DNA of 64,000 nt from Streptosporangium carneum (GCF_027922005.1 NZ_BSEV01000001.1:893638-957637); one strand, 5' to 3'. Counted from the first letter of the stretch, positions 43,686-52,917 are shown. The notes: generated by a model from the sequence alone, not told the origin. Made by a program: numbers and translations.

Positions 43686-45896
43686 ATGGCATCGAGCAAG
43701 CCCATCCGGTTCAAGATCTCGGCGCTTCTGGCGATCCCCCTGATCTCGCTGCTCGCCCTGTGGGGATTCGCCGCGACCGTCACGGTCGGCGACTCGATGA
43801 ACCTGCTCACCATCTCCACCCTGTACGACACCGTCGGCAAGCCCGGTGACGAGCTGAGCAACGCCCTGCAGCACGAGCACCTGCTGTCGGCCGAGTACCT
43901 CGCCAACCGCAGCGACTCGGCCAGGGCCGCGCTCTCCGTGCAGCGTGGCGTCACCAACCAGGCGCGGCTGCGCTTCCGCGAGCGGACGACCACCGAGTCG
44001 GCCAAGTCCGCGATGTCGCCGGACATGAGGATCCGGTTCAACGAGGTGATGAACCGGATCAACGCGCTCGACACGATCCGCGCCAAGGTCGACACCGGCA
44101 GGACCGGCCTCGTCGGCCTCTCCCGTGACTTCTCCCTGGTGCCCGACGCGCTGAACCGGCTCTTCAACATCATGAGCCTCAACAACGACCTGCCGCTCTA
44201 CCAGCAGTCGCGCAGCCTCAGCATGATCAGCTACGCCAAGGACCTCATGAGCCGCGAGCGGGCGATGGCCGCGGGGGCGATGGCCATGGGGCGCGTGCTG
44301 TCGCCGAGCGAGCTGCGGCTGTTCAACGAGCTCGCGATCAACCGGCGCTTCCTCCTCGAACAGGGTCTGCCGGACCTGGAGCCGAGGCTGCGCCTGCCCT
44401 TCGCCGGGATGCAGACCTCGACGATCTACACCAGGTTCACCGGCCTCGAGGAGACCCTTCAGGAGGGCGAGATCGTCTCCGCCGCGGAGTGGCGCTCCGC
44501 GGGCGACGATCTGGAGGCCGTCTACGAGCGGGCGCTGACGGCGGTCAGCCTCTCCCTCGCCGACAGGGCGGCCCCGTCCGCCGCGGAGACCTTCACCAGG
44601 GCCGGGATCGCGGGCGTGCTCGGGCTCGTCGCGGTCGTCGCCTCGCTGCTGGTCTCCTACCGGGTGGGAAGCGGGATCACCCGCGAGCTCGCCGGGGTGC
44701 GGCGGGCCGCGATGGAGGTCGCCGAGGTACGGCTGCCGCGGGTCATGGAGAAGCTTCGCCGGGGCGACCACGTGGACGTGGCCGCGGAGGCGCCGCCGCT
44801 GGAGCCGCTGGGCAGCACCGCGGAGATCCACGACGTGGCCGCCGCCTTCGACAGCGTCCAGGAGCGCGCGATGCAGTCGGCCGTCGAGCAGGCCAAGCTG
44901 CGTGAGGGCGTCGCCCAGTCCTTCCGGAACCTGGCCCGCCGCAGCCAGTCGCTGCTCCAGCGGCAGCTCAAGCTGCTGGACGGGATGCAGAAGCAGGCCG
45001 AGGACCCCGTCGCCCTGGAGAACCTGTTCCTGCTCGACCACCTGACCACCCGCATGCGCCGCCACGCCGAGGGCCTGGTGATCCTGTCCGGCGGGGCCGC
45101 GGGCCGCAAGTGGCGCTCCTCGGTCCTGATGGAGGACGTGCTGCGCGGCGCCGCCGCCCAGGTCGAGGACTACGCCCGGGTGCGGATCTACCCCATGGCG
45201 GGCAGCACCCTGGTCGGCGGCGCGGTCGCCGACATGATGCACCTGTTCGCCGAGATCATCGAGAACGCCACGGTCTTCTCCCCGCCGGGAGGCGAGGTGT
45301 CGATCCGCGGCGAGCTCGTGGGCCGCGGTTTCGCGATCGAGATCGAGGACAGGGGCCTCGGCATGACCGCGGAGAAGCGCGCGGCGATCAACGAGCGCCT
45401 GGCCAGCCCGCCGGAGTTCGACCCGGCGGAGACCGACCGCCTCGGGTTCGCGGTGGTCGGCCTCCTCGCCGCGAGGTACGGGGTCAGCGTGACGCTGCGG
45501 CCCTCGCCGTACGGCGGGACCGGGGTGGTCGTCCTGCTCCCCGAGAACCTGCTGGGAGACCCTGAGCCGGTCGAGCCGGTGGTGCCGCTGCGCGTCGAGT
45601 CCCTGCCCTCCGAGCTTCCCGGCTCCGTCGAGCCGGTGCTGCCGGTCCCCGCGGACCTGTGGAAGACGTCGGCGCGGCGTGGCAACGGCGGGCTGCCCCG
45701 CCGGGTCCGTCAGGCCAATCTGTCGCCCAGCCTGCGCCATGAGGGCTCACGCGACGACGGCCCGCGTCACACTGCCGATGCGGATCCCGAGAGTGTGGGA
45801 CGGTCGCCGGAGGAGGCGCGCGCGTTGCTGAACTCCTTCCAGTCGGGGTGGCGGCGGGGACGGGCCGAGAGCGAAGAGGACGGTACCGAGCGGTGA
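43686..45896 (+). CDS. cvnA: Conservon sensor histidine-kinase-like protein with NIT domain (CvnA)
   Basis: The 736-residue membrane protein has TM1 (ALLAIPLISLLALWGFAATV), an extracellular nitrate/nitrite-sensing-type (NIT) domain (about 40-290), TM2 (GIAGVLGLVAVVASLLVSYRV) and a HAMP-like segment. A dimerisation helix with LDHLTTRMRRHAEGLVILSGG and an HATPase domain follow (EIIENATVFSPPGGEV, EDRGLGMT, LGFAVVGLLAARYG). The last 110 residues are a disordered tail. It heads cvnA-cvnB-cvnC, the streptomycete conservon type in which the proteins form a membrane complex resembling eukaryotic GPCR coupling. Confidence 0.88.
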   Translation: MASSKPIRFKISALLAIPLISLLALWGFAATVTVGDSMNLLTISTLYDTVGKPGDELSNALQHEHLLSAEYLANRSDSARAALSVQRGVTNQARLRFRERTTTESAKSAMSPDMRIRFNEVMNRINALDTIRAKVDTGRTGLVGLSRDFSLVPDALNRLFNIMSLNNDLPLYQQSRSLSMISYAKDLMSRERAMAAGAMAMGRVLSPSELRLFNELAINRRFLLEQGLPDLEPRLRLPFAGMQTSTIYTRFTGLEETLQEGEIVSAAEWRSAGDDLEAVYERALTAVSLSLADRAAPSAAETFTRAGIAGVLGLVAVVASLLVSYRVGSGITRELAGVRRAAMEVAEVRLPRVMEKLRRGDHVDVAAEAPPLEPLGSTAEIHDVAAAFDSVQERAMQSAVEQAKLREGVAQSFRNLARRSQSLLQRQLKLLDGMQKQAEDPVALENLFLLDHLTTRMRRHAEGLVILSGGAAGRKWRSSVLMEDVLRGAAAQVEDYARVRIYPMAGSTLVGGAVADMMHLFAEIIENATVFSPPGGEVSIRGELVGRGFAIEIEDRGLGMTAEKRAAINERLASPPEFDPAETDRLGFAVVGLLAARYGVSVTLRPSPYGGTGVVVLLPENLLGDPEPVEPVVPLRVESLPSELPGSVEPVLPVPADLWKTSARRGNGGLPRRVRQANLSPSLRHEGSRDDGPRHTADADPESVGRSPEEARALLNSFQSGWRRGRAESEEDGTER

Positions 45897-45995
45897 GCCG
45901 GGTCAGGGCACGGAAGGCGGGCCTGTCACACCGGGTCCTCGACCGGCCGGGCCCCACAGCAAGCGTGAGCATCAAAGGGGAAGGGGTTTAACCAC

Positions 45996-46385
45996 GTGCC
46001 GGGTGAGCTTTATTGGCTTCTGGATGACTTCGTCACGAGTGTGGCGGACGTCTCCCACGCGCTGATCCTGTCGAACGACGGGTTGATGATGGCCTCCTCC
46101 CGAGGCCTGAGCAAGGAGGACGCCGACCATCTGTCCGCGGTCGCCTCCGGTTTCCAGAGTCTGGCCAAGGGGACCAGTCTCCAGTTCGGAGGCGGGGCCG
46201 TACGGCAGACCATGGTGGAGATGGACTCCGCGTTCCTCTTCGTCACATCGGCGGGGCAGGGGAGCTGTCTGTCGGTTATGACCAGCGGCGCCGCCGACGT
46301 CGGCCTGATCGCCTACGAGATGGCCCGCCTCGTGACCCGCGTCGGCCAACATCTGGCCACCGCCCCCCGGGTGGCCGGCCAATGA
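45996..46385 (+). CDS. cvnB: Roadblock/LC7 domain protein (CvnB)
   Basis: The 129-residue roadblock/LC7-fold protein (LYWLLDDFVTSVADVSHALILSNDGLMMASSRGLSKEDADHLSAVASGF) is the conserved second conservon gene. Such proteins regulate or scaffold small GTPases. The GTG start at 45996 follows AAAGGGGAAGGGG. Its stop overlaps the cvnC ATG (ATGA). Confidence 0.9.
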   Translation: MPGELYWLLDDFVTSVADVSHALILSNDGLMMASSRGLSKEDADHLSAVASGFQSLAKGTSLQFGGGAVRQTMVEMDSAFLFVTSAGQGSCLSVMTSGAADVGLIAYEMARLVTRVGQHLATAPRVAGQ

Positions 46386-46756
46386 GCGACGTCGAGTGGG
46401 TCGACGAGGAGGCGGGCCCTGTCGTCCGCCCCTACGCGCTGACCGGCGGACGGACGACGACGTCGACGTCCTCCACCGCGTTCGACCTGCTGTCCATGGT
46501 GGTGGCGAACGGCTCGGTGATCTCGGCGAGCTCGCACCTGGGGTCCGAGCACCGGCGGCTGCTCGGCATGATGAGGCGGACCAGGCCGATCGTCGAGCTC
46601 GCCTCCGAGGCGGGCCTGCCGATCGGCGTGATCAAGGTTCTGCTCGGCGACCTGCTCGACCAGGGCCTGATCCTGGTGCGCTCGCCGCTTCCCGCGAACA
46701 CCTCCCCCGCGGAGGGGCTGCTGCGAGAGGTCATCAGCGGCCTGCGGGCCCTGTGA
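46382..46756 (+). CDS. cvnC: DUF742 protein (CvnC)
   Basis: The 124-residue DUF742 protein has the characteristic VRPYALTGGRT opening and a winged-helix-like body (IVELASEAGLPIGVIKVLLGDLLDQGLILVRSP). The usual end GLLREVISGLRAL normally leads directly into the CvnD GTPase gene. It is coupled to cvnB by ATGA. Here the next frame is only 40 codons long and is not a GTPase. Confidence 0.9.
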   Translation: MSDVEWVDEEAGPVVRPYALTGGRTTTSTSSTAFDLLSMVVANGSVISASSHLGSEHRRLLGMMRRTRPIVELASEAGLPIGVIKVLLGDLLDQGLILVRSPLPANTSPAEGLLREVISGLRAL

Positions 46757-46875
46757 ACGATCCCGTGGGCGTTGCCGCGTACGGTCTGGTGGGGGTGGCC
46801 GACCGTACGGTGAACGGCACCGCGAACGCCCCGTGCGCCGCCGGAGGGCACGGGGAGAGCGCCACGGAGCGCTAG
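46753..46875 (+). CDS. Short ORF in the place of the conservon GTPase
   Basis: A GTG at 46753 overlaps the cvnC stop (GTGA), exactly where cvnD normally starts. It encodes a 40-residue peptide (VNDPVGVAAYGLVGVADRTV...) that shows no P-loop. It may be a chance ORF or what remains after loss of cvnD. Confidence 0.3.
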   Translation: MNDPVGVAAYGLVGVADRTVNGTANAPCAAGGHGESATER

Positions 46876-47149
46876 CTCGTCGTCCCTCGTCCCAGAGGGC
46901 CGGCGCGTCCGCGTCTTCCGGGCATCCGGCCGACCGCGTCGTCAGCGACCCCGACGTCGGCCCGAACGCCGCCGCGACGCGTGACCACACCCTCCGGCGG
47001 TCACCCACCGTCATCGCGTGAGACTCCGGTGTACGGCCTCTCACTCGCACGTGAGACTCCGGCGTACGGCTTCCCGCTCGCACGTGAGACTCCGGCGTGC
47101 AGCCTGCCGCCCGCATGTGTCCGTTCTCGTCGCAGTCGGTCCGGGGCCC
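46876..47149. repeat. Gap after the conservon with three 33-base tandem repeats
   Basis: GTGAGACTCCGG begins at 47018, 47051 and 47084, giving three units of exactly 33 bases (about 47015-47116) with internal variation in the last third. The rest of 46876-47149 shows no supported gene. It lies between the conservon and the convergent membrane gene. Confidence 0.8.
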
Positions 47150-47956
47150 TCATCCCCTCGGGCCGTAAACCGTGCCGAGGATGTGTCCGCCGATGAGGAC
47201 GACGATCCAGAACACGGCGCGTCTACTGGGCGGGGGGCCGCTGCGCAGCAGGGAGACGCCCATGGGAACGAAGACGGCGCAGAGGCAGCATGCGGCGATG
47301 ACGGACTGCGGGATCTGGGTGCCTTTGAGCGTCCCGAGCGCGAGCATCGACATGAAGCCGAGCGCGACCGAGCGGCCCAGCCCCAGGGCGCCGGAGCGGT
47401 AGGCGCCGACGGCCAGCACGATCCAGCCGAAGAAGGCTGGTCCGGACAGTGTCCTGAACGGGTGCCAGCGCGTGTCCCGCCATGCCACGTAGTAGTCGTC
47501 GATGCCGTTGATCATCGACTGCAGGCCGAGGCTGTCGGTCAGGTGGAAGGCCAGGTGGTCGGTGCCGAACTGGAAGGTTCGGGTGAACAGGCCGACGATC
47601 ACCAGACAGCCGCCCCACAGTCCCCACAGCGGGCTGGTGGCCATGATCCGTTGCGCGAGTGTCATGACCGCCGGCCACAGCAGGATGATCCCGCAGGCGA
47701 AGCAGGTGTAGGCGGCGGTGATGAGGGCGGGGTGACGGGTGTAGGCGGCGAGCTGGTCCGGGAAGAAGAAGTGGAACCGGGCGCGTAGGAGAATTCCGGT
47801 CAGGATCAGGGCGGGGCCGCAGATCAACGCGATGGCGCTCACCCAGCGTCCGGGAAACGAGGGTTGCCTGTTCAGGTTGGCCGTGGCGTTGGCGGCGCGC
47901 CGGTCCGCGGCGGCCCGTCGCCATTGTGCGATTCGCCCGCGAAACTCGACATTCAT
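47150..47956 (-). CDS. Hypothetical six-to-seven TM membrane protein (DUF998-like)
   Basis: The 268-residue protein has a basic N-terminal tail and about seven TM helices (WVSAIALICGPALILTGILL, TAAYTCFACGIILLWPAVMTL, ... AVFWIVVLIGGHILGTVYG). The loop GIDDYYVAWRDTRWHPFRTLSGPAFFG is distinctive. I do not recognise a function. It is divergent from the DesK-type histidine kinase across 209 bases, an arrangement that suggests it may be the regulated target or the sensed component. Confidence 0.65.
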   Translation of the reverse strand: MNVEFRGRIAQWRRAAADRRAANATANLNRQPSFPGRWVSAIALICGPALILTGILLRARFHFFFPDQLAAYTRHPALITAAYTCFACGIILLWPAVMTLAQRIMATSPLWGLWGGCLVIVGLFTRTFQFGTDHLAFHLTDSLGLQSMINGIDDYYVAWRDTRWHPFRTLSGPAFFGWIVLAVGAYRSGALGLGRSVALGFMSMLALGTLKGTQIPQSVIAACCLCAVFVPMGVSLLRSGPPPSRRAVFWIVVLIGGHILGTVYGPRG

Positions 47957-48165
47957 GCGTTCCTGCCCATCTTGTCGATGTCAGCACGTCTCGGCGTGGT
48001 GTGCCGGGTGCATCAGCATGGTGATGGGCGGCGCGCCGGGGGCGCGTCTGACTCGGGTCGCATCTTGGCGTGGCATGCGCGAGCCGGTGGTCCGACCCCG
48101 GGCGGACGCGGATGTCTGACCGTGGGCAGATGCCAGGTGATCCGATGAGGCGATAATTTCGCGGC

Positions 48166-49365
48166 ATGAAGTGGGTTCGACGGTTCGGCGGAAGAGGCGT
48201 CGCCGACGTGGCGGCCGCGCTCGCCGTGACACTGATCATCGGATACGCCGTCGTCGATCCGCCGGGGCCGTCGTCGCCGTGGCCCGCCTGGTCGGCATGG
48301 CCGGTGGCGGCGGTGGTGAGCTTCCCGGTCGCCGTCCGGCGGCGCCGGCCGCGGGCCATGCTCGCCCTGGCGTGCGCCGCGGCCACGGTGGTGACCGTGG
48401 CCGGCGCCGTCGCGGCGGGCGCGATCTGGGTGTCGTTCGTGCCGACCGTGCTCGTGCTGTACCTGGTGGCCTGCACCACCTCGATCGCATGGTCGGCGGC
48501 GGGCCTGGCGGCCTGCCTGTCCGCCGCGGTGACCGCGGTCCTGATCTTCTACGCGCAGGTGTTCCCCGGCCTGGCGCCCGCGCACTCGCCCAGCGAGCTG
48601 CCGCAGGCCTGGCCGATCGAGATCGGCGCGATCGCCGTGCTCCTGACCGCCGGATGGGCCACCGGGACGGCCGTGCGCTGGAACCGGCAGACGACCGCCC
48701 GCCTCGTCGGCCACCTCGCCGAGACCGCGGTGGCCGACGAGCGCAGGCGCATCGCCCGGGAACTGCATGACGTCATCGGCCACAGCATGAGCCTGATCAC
48801 CGTCAAGGCCACCGTGGCCAACCACGTCGCCGACGCCCGCCCACAGGAGGCGCGCGCCGCGCTGGCCGTCATCGAGCAGACCAGCCGAAGCACGCTGGCC
48901 GAGATCCACCGGGTGCTCGACCTGCTGCGATCCGACGGCGATCCCCAGCAGGCCCGCCTGCCCGCGCCCGGCATGGCCGACCTGCCCGAGCTGGCCGCCC
49001 ACGCCCGCTCGGCCGGGGTCGAGGTGGAGCTGACCGTCCGCGAGGAGGCCGCGCTGCCTCCCGCGGTCGCGATGTCGGTGTACCGGATCGTGCAACAGGC
49101 CCTGACCAACGTCATCACCCACGCGGGGCCCGCCCGCTGCTCGGTCACCGTGGACGTCGACGGGCGGCAGGCGGTGATCGAGGTCGTCGACGACGGTTCC
49201 CGCCACGGCCGACCGCCACGGCAGGACCGCAGCGGACACGGACTGATCGGCATGCGCGAGCGGGCCAGGATGTACGGCGGCGCCTTCGACGCGGGCCCCC
49301 GGCCCGAAGGAGGCTTTCGCGTGTCGGCCCGCCTGCCCTACAACCCGGACGGCACCACACCATGA
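48166..49365 (+). CDS. DesK-type (HisKA_3) sensor histidine kinase
   Basis: The 399-residue protein has about five N-terminal TM helices, the HisKA_3 phosphoacceptor ADERRRIARELHDVIGHSMSLI (His in ELHD), and an HATPase with SVYRIVQQALTNVITHAG (N box) and SGHGLIGMRERARMYGG (G box). It phosphorylates the adjacent NarL-type regulator. The last codons (YNPDGTTP) and the TGA stop belong to a 29-base tandem duplication that separates it from the regulator gene. Confidence 0.9.
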   Translation: MKWVRRFGGRGVADVAAALAVTLIIGYAVVDPPGPSSPWPAWSAWPVAAVVSFPVAVRRRRPRAMLALACAAATVVTVAGAVAAGAIWVSFVPTVLVLYLVACTTSIAWSAAGLAACLSAAVTAVLIFYAQVFPGLAPAHSPSELPQAWPIEIGAIAVLLTAGWATGTAVRWNRQTTARLVGHLAETAVADERRRIARELHDVIGHSMSLITVKATVANHVADARPQEARAALAVIEQTSRSTLAEIHRVLDLLRSDGDPQQARLPAPGMADLPELAAHARSAGVEVELTVREEAALPPAVAMSVYRIVQQALTNVITHAGPARCSVTVDVDGRQAVIEVVDDGSRHGRPPRQDRSGHGLIGMRERARMYGGAFDAGPRPEGGFRVSARLPYNPDGTTP

Positions 49366-49399
49366 CCACCAACCCGGACGGCACCACACCATGACCACC
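49342..49399 (+). repeat. Perfect 29-base tandem duplication at the kinase-regulator junction
   Basis: Two identical 29-base copies (49342-49370 and 49371-49399) each contain the sequence CACACCATGACCACC. The first copy holds the histidine-kinase stop and a decoy ATG that opens a ten-codon frame (MTTNPDGTTP, stop at 49391-49393). The second copy holds the true ATG of the regulator. Without the duplication the two genes would overlap by ATGA. Confidence 0.95.
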
Positions 49400-50095
49400 G
49401 ACGCCCCTTCACCCCACCCGCCCGTCCGGATCCTGCTCGCCGAGGACCAGGTCCTGGTCCGCGACAGCCTCAAGGTCCTCATCGACACCACACCGGGGCT
49501 GGCCGTCGTGGGCGAGGCGGGCACCGGCGCCGAAGCCGTGCTCCTGGCCCACCGGCACCGGCCCGACGTCGTCCTCATGGACGTGCGCATGCCCGACATG
49601 GACGGCATCGAGGCGACACGGCGGATCTGCGCCGACCCCACCGTCGCCGGTGTGCGCGTGCTGATCCTCACCACGTTCGATCTGGACGAGTACGTGTACG
49701 CGGCGCTGCGGGCCGGGGCGAGCGGCTTCCTGCTCAAGAGCGCCACCGCGACCGAGCTGCTGGCCGCCATCCAGGTCGTCGCCTCCGGCGAAGCACTGCT
49801 CGCGCCCACCGTGACCCGCCGGCTCATCGCCGAGTTCCTGCACGCCCCCCGCCCCGCCCCGGCCGTGCGGGACCTCGACGGCGTCACCCAGCGCGAGCGC
49901 GAGGTGCTCACCCTCATCGGCAGGGGGATGTCCAACTCCGAGATCGCCGGGCACCTTCACCTCACCGTCGGCACGGTCAAGACCCACATCGGTCGTCTCC
50001 TGGCCAAACTGCACGCCCGGGACCGGGCCCAGCTCGTCATCGCCGCCTACGAAGGCGGGCTCGTCACCAACCCGTCCGCCCGCCCGACGCCATGA
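49391..50095 (+). CDS. NarL/LuxR-family response regulator
   Basis: The 234-residue protein has a receiver domain (RILLAEDQVLVRDSLK; phospho-acceptor Asp in DVVLMDVRMPDMDG; LTTFDLDEYVYAALRAGASGFLLK). A C-terminal LuxR HTH follows (LTLIGRGMSNSEIAGHLHLTVGTVKTHIGRLLAKL). It is the partner of the DesK-type kinase. The start ATG 49391 is in the second copy of the 29-base duplication; its own ribosome site is weak, so expression probably depends on termination of the upstream frames. The 289-base gap after it holds no recognised feature. Confidence 0.9.
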   Translation: MTTDAPSPHPPVRILLAEDQVLVRDSLKVLIDTTPGLAVVGEAGTGAEAVLLAHRHRPDVVLMDVRMPDMDGIEATRRICADPTVAGVRVLILTTFDLDEYVYAALRAGASGFLLKSATATELLAAIQVVASGEALLAPTVTRRLIAEFLHAPRPAPAVRDLDGVTQREREVLTLIGRGMSNSEIAGHLHLTVGTVKTHIGRLLAKLHARDRAQLVIAAYEGGLVTNPSARPTP

Positions 50096-50384
50096 CCGCT
50101 GGTCAGCGTCGTGCCCCCGTCGACGCCACCCGTGTTCGAACATCGCGGGGATCACCCGGACAGGACGAGGCGAACTCCGGTGTGCCGCCTCGAGTTCGTG
50201 CCGTTGCCCTTGAACGAGTTGTTAGGTAAGCCGGATTTGCCAGTCAAATGCTTCTTCCCCAAGGCATGATCGACGCAGCATGATCTGAACAGCAGAGGTG
50301 ACGGTTCTTCTCCCGGCTGCCCGCGGTCGGATGGCTCCACCGGTTACGGCCCAGGCGCACGCCGGTGGGAAAGGACGGCGCACG

Positions 50385-52502
50385 GTGCCTGATGCAGGCC
50401 GGCTGAACGCGAACGACCCCGAGCACATCGGCGCCTACCGGCTGCTGGGAGTGTTGGGCAGCGGCGGTCAGGGCACCGTCTACCTGGGTCGGAGTCCCTC
50501 GGGGCAGCAGGTGGCGGTCAAGGTGTTGCACGCGCGCATGGCCGCCGACTCCGCCGCGGTACGGCGCTTCGAGCGTGAGGTCGCGCTCGCGCGACAGGTG
50601 GCGGCCTTCTGCACCGCCACGGTGCTGGAGGCGGGTCTCAGCGAGGGGCGGCCCTATCTGGTCAGCGAGTACGTGCCCGGCCCCTCCCTCCAGGAGCTGA
50701 TCGCCACCGACGGCCCCCGCAAGGGAAGCGGCCTGGAGCGTCTGGCGATCGCCACCGTCACCGCGCTCGAGGCGATCCACCGGGCCGGCATCGTGCACCG
50801 CGACTTCAAACCCACCAATGTGATCATGGGGCCCGAGGGGCCGGTGGTCATCGACTTCGGGATCGCCCGCATCCTGGAGGCCACCGTCGCCACCACGGTC
50901 TCGTCGCTGGTCGGCACCCCGGCCTACCTGGCGCCCGAACAGCTCGCCAACCAGCCCGCCAGCGAGGCCTCCGACCTGTTCTCCTGGGCGGCCACCATGG
51001 TCTACGCCGCCACCGGTCACCAGGCCTTCGCCGGAGGGCACGCCGCGGCGGTCATGAGCTCCATCCTCACCCATGAGCCGAACCTGGAGGGGGTGTCCGA
51101 GCCGCCGCGTGCGCTGCTGGCCGCCTGCCTGGCCAAGGACCCCCGGGACCGTCCGGGAGTGGACGAGGTGCTGGCGGCGCTGACCGGCCGTTCCCGGAGC
51201 GCGCGACCGGTCCGGCAGGCCGACGCCCCCGTCAGGTCTCCCACCGTGGAGGAGGCCGTTCCACCGGCCTCCAGCCCCGGGGCGGACACTCCTGTGGGCG
51301 AGTCGTCGCCCCGCGGCCCTGTGGGTGAGCCGTCGCCCCTCGATTCCGCGACACCGGTCTCCTCGGCCGCACAGGACATGATCGACACCGGGGACAGGCC
51401 GGTGAGGACGGCGCGGCCGGGGTTGTCCCTCCTGCGCGGCCGTACCGGATGGATCGCCGGGGCGACGGCCTGCGTCGCGCTCGTCGTGCTCGCCGTGGTC
51501 TTCTGGCCCTTCTCGAGGGAACCGACGACGGGCGCCAGTGCAGGACCGGCGGTGACGTCGGGGGTGCTCGGCCACCAGGGCGACGACATCTGGGCTGTGG
51601 CGATCGAGCAGGTGGCCGGTCGGCCCGTCGCCGTCACCGGCAGTAAGGACGACACCGCGCAGATGTGGGACCTGACCACGCGCAAGCCCGTCGGCGGGCC
51701 GATGGCGGGACATACGGAGGATGTGTGCGCGGTGGCGGTCGGGCAGGTGGGCGGCAAGCCGGTCGCGGTCACCGGCAGTATGGACGACACGGTTCGGGTG
51801 TGGGACCTGACCACGCGCCAACCTGTCGGCGGGCCGATGAAGGGGCATACGGAGGATGTGTGCGCGGTGGCGGTCGGGCAGGTGGCCGGCAGGCCGGTCG
51901 CGGTCACCGGCAGCGAGGACGACACGGTCCGGGTGTGGGACCTGACGACGCGCAAGGCCGTCGGCGAGCCGATGAAGGGGCATGCCAAGGCCATCTGGGG
52001 AGTGGCGGTCGGGCAGGTGGCCGGCAGGCCGGTCGCGGTCACCGGCGGCGTGGACCACACGGTTCGGGTGTGGGACCTGACCACGCGCCAACCCGTCGGC
52101 CAGCCGATGACGGGTCATGAGGCGAATGTGTACGCGGTGGCGATCGGGCAGGTGGACAGCAGGCCGGTCGCGGTCACCGGCGGCGCGGACGGCATGGTCC
52201 GGGTGTGGGACCTGACCACGCGTACGATCATGGGCCAGCCGATGACCGGCCACACCCACATCGTCACGTCGGTGGCGGTCGGGCAGGTGGCCGGTCGGCC
52301 CGTCGCCGTCACCGGCAGCTGGGACAGGAGCGCGCGGGTGTGGGACCTGACCACGCACGAACCCCTCGGCCAGCCGTTGACCGGTCACACCAGCACCGTC
52401 TACGCGGTGGCGGTCGGGCAGGTGGCCGGTCGGCCCATCGCCCTCACCGGCAGCAGGGACACGGCCTTGCGGATGTGGGACCTGAGCGGTCGCACACAGT
52501 GA
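50385..52502 (+). CDS. Ser/Thr protein kinase with extracellular seven-bladed WD40 propeller
   Basis: The 705-residue protein has the kinase domain LGVLGSGGQGTVYLGRS, VAVKVL, IVHRDFKPTNVIM, VIDFGIARI and LAPEQL. A linker and one TM (WIAGATACVALVVLAVVFW) follow, then seven WD40 blades of 45 residues, each ending in a VRVWDLTTR-type strand. The blades share VAVGQVAGRPVAVTG almost unchanged, so they are recently amplified. Because of the TM the propeller is probably outside the cell. The start GTG 50385 (VPDAGRL) with AAAGGACGGCG upstream is preferred; GTG 50298 is an alternative. The next gene downstream encodes an FHA protein that could read its phosphorylation. Confidence 0.87.
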   Translation: MPDAGRLNANDPEHIGAYRLLGVLGSGGQGTVYLGRSPSGQQVAVKVLHARMAADSAAVRRFEREVALARQVAAFCTATVLEAGLSEGRPYLVSEYVPGPSLQELIATDGPRKGSGLERLAIATVTALEAIHRAGIVHRDFKPTNVIMGPEGPVVIDFGIARILEATVATTVSSLVGTPAYLAPEQLANQPASEASDLFSWAATMVYAATGHQAFAGGHAAAVMSSILTHEPNLEGVSEPPRALLAACLAKDPRDRPGVDEVLAALTGRSRSARPVRQADAPVRSPTVEEAVPPASSPGADTPVGESSPRGPVGEPSPLDSATPVSSAAQDMIDTGDRPVRTARPGLSLLRGRTGWIAGATACVALVVLAVVFWPFSREPTTGASAGPAVTSGVLGHQGDDIWAVAIEQVAGRPVAVTGSKDDTAQMWDLTTRKPVGGPMAGHTEDVCAVAVGQVGGKPVAVTGSMDDTVRVWDLTTRQPVGGPMKGHTEDVCAVAVGQVAGRPVAVTGSEDDTVRVWDLTTRKAVGEPMKGHAKAIWGVAVGQVAGRPVAVTGGVDHTVRVWDLTTRQPVGQPMTGHEANVYAVAIGQVDSRPVAVTGGADGMVRVWDLTTRTIMGQPMTGHTHIVTSVAVGQVAGRPVAVTGSWDRSARVWDLTTHEPLGQPLTGHTSTVYAVAVGQVAGRPIALTGSRDTALRMWDLSGRTQ

Positions 52503-52917
52503 GCCATGACCGTCGAGGAGCCCGCGTCGTGGTCCGCACGGGCGCGCCACGCGGGACCCGGAACCGCCTCGCCCGCCTGCCGAGGTCCTGACGAGAACAG
52601 GCGGGAGTCCCGAAATCATGATGTCAATTCCGGAAACACATCGATGTCAAGATGCTTTCCTGGGAAAACTACTTTCCGTGACTCCCCGCCGTTCGCCGAG
52701 CGCGCCGCCCTTCCCCTTCCAAGATCTCGAAAATGTGTCCGAGCGGGGCGTACGAGTGGGCTGTATAGGCATTTCACACGGTCTGTGGCAGGGTTTCATA
52801 TGCTGTGCGACGCCCTGTGAGAATCGGTGACCCGTGTGTTTCACGGCCTTTTCCGGAGCCGTGAAGCATGACACGATAAATGATCACATCGGTTGCTGAC
52901 GGAGAGGGGCGCGGCCC
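52503..52917. other. Gap with AT-rich promoter-like DNA before the FHA-flavoprotein gene
   Basis: The 415 bases between the WD40 kinase and FHA-flavoprotein genes contain a relatively AT-rich part (52610-52690) with small dyads such as TTCCGGAA and TTTCCTGGGAAA, and another before the start (ACGATAAATGATCACATC). They suggest an independent promoter for the downstream gene. No gene was supported here. Confidence 0.4.

Noticed and set aside
46313-47116. Minus-strand frame across cvnC and the 33-base repeats, reading repeated TPESHVR
   Set aside because: It covers the well-supported cvnC gene on the other strand; the repeat is in frame only because 33 is a multiple of three.
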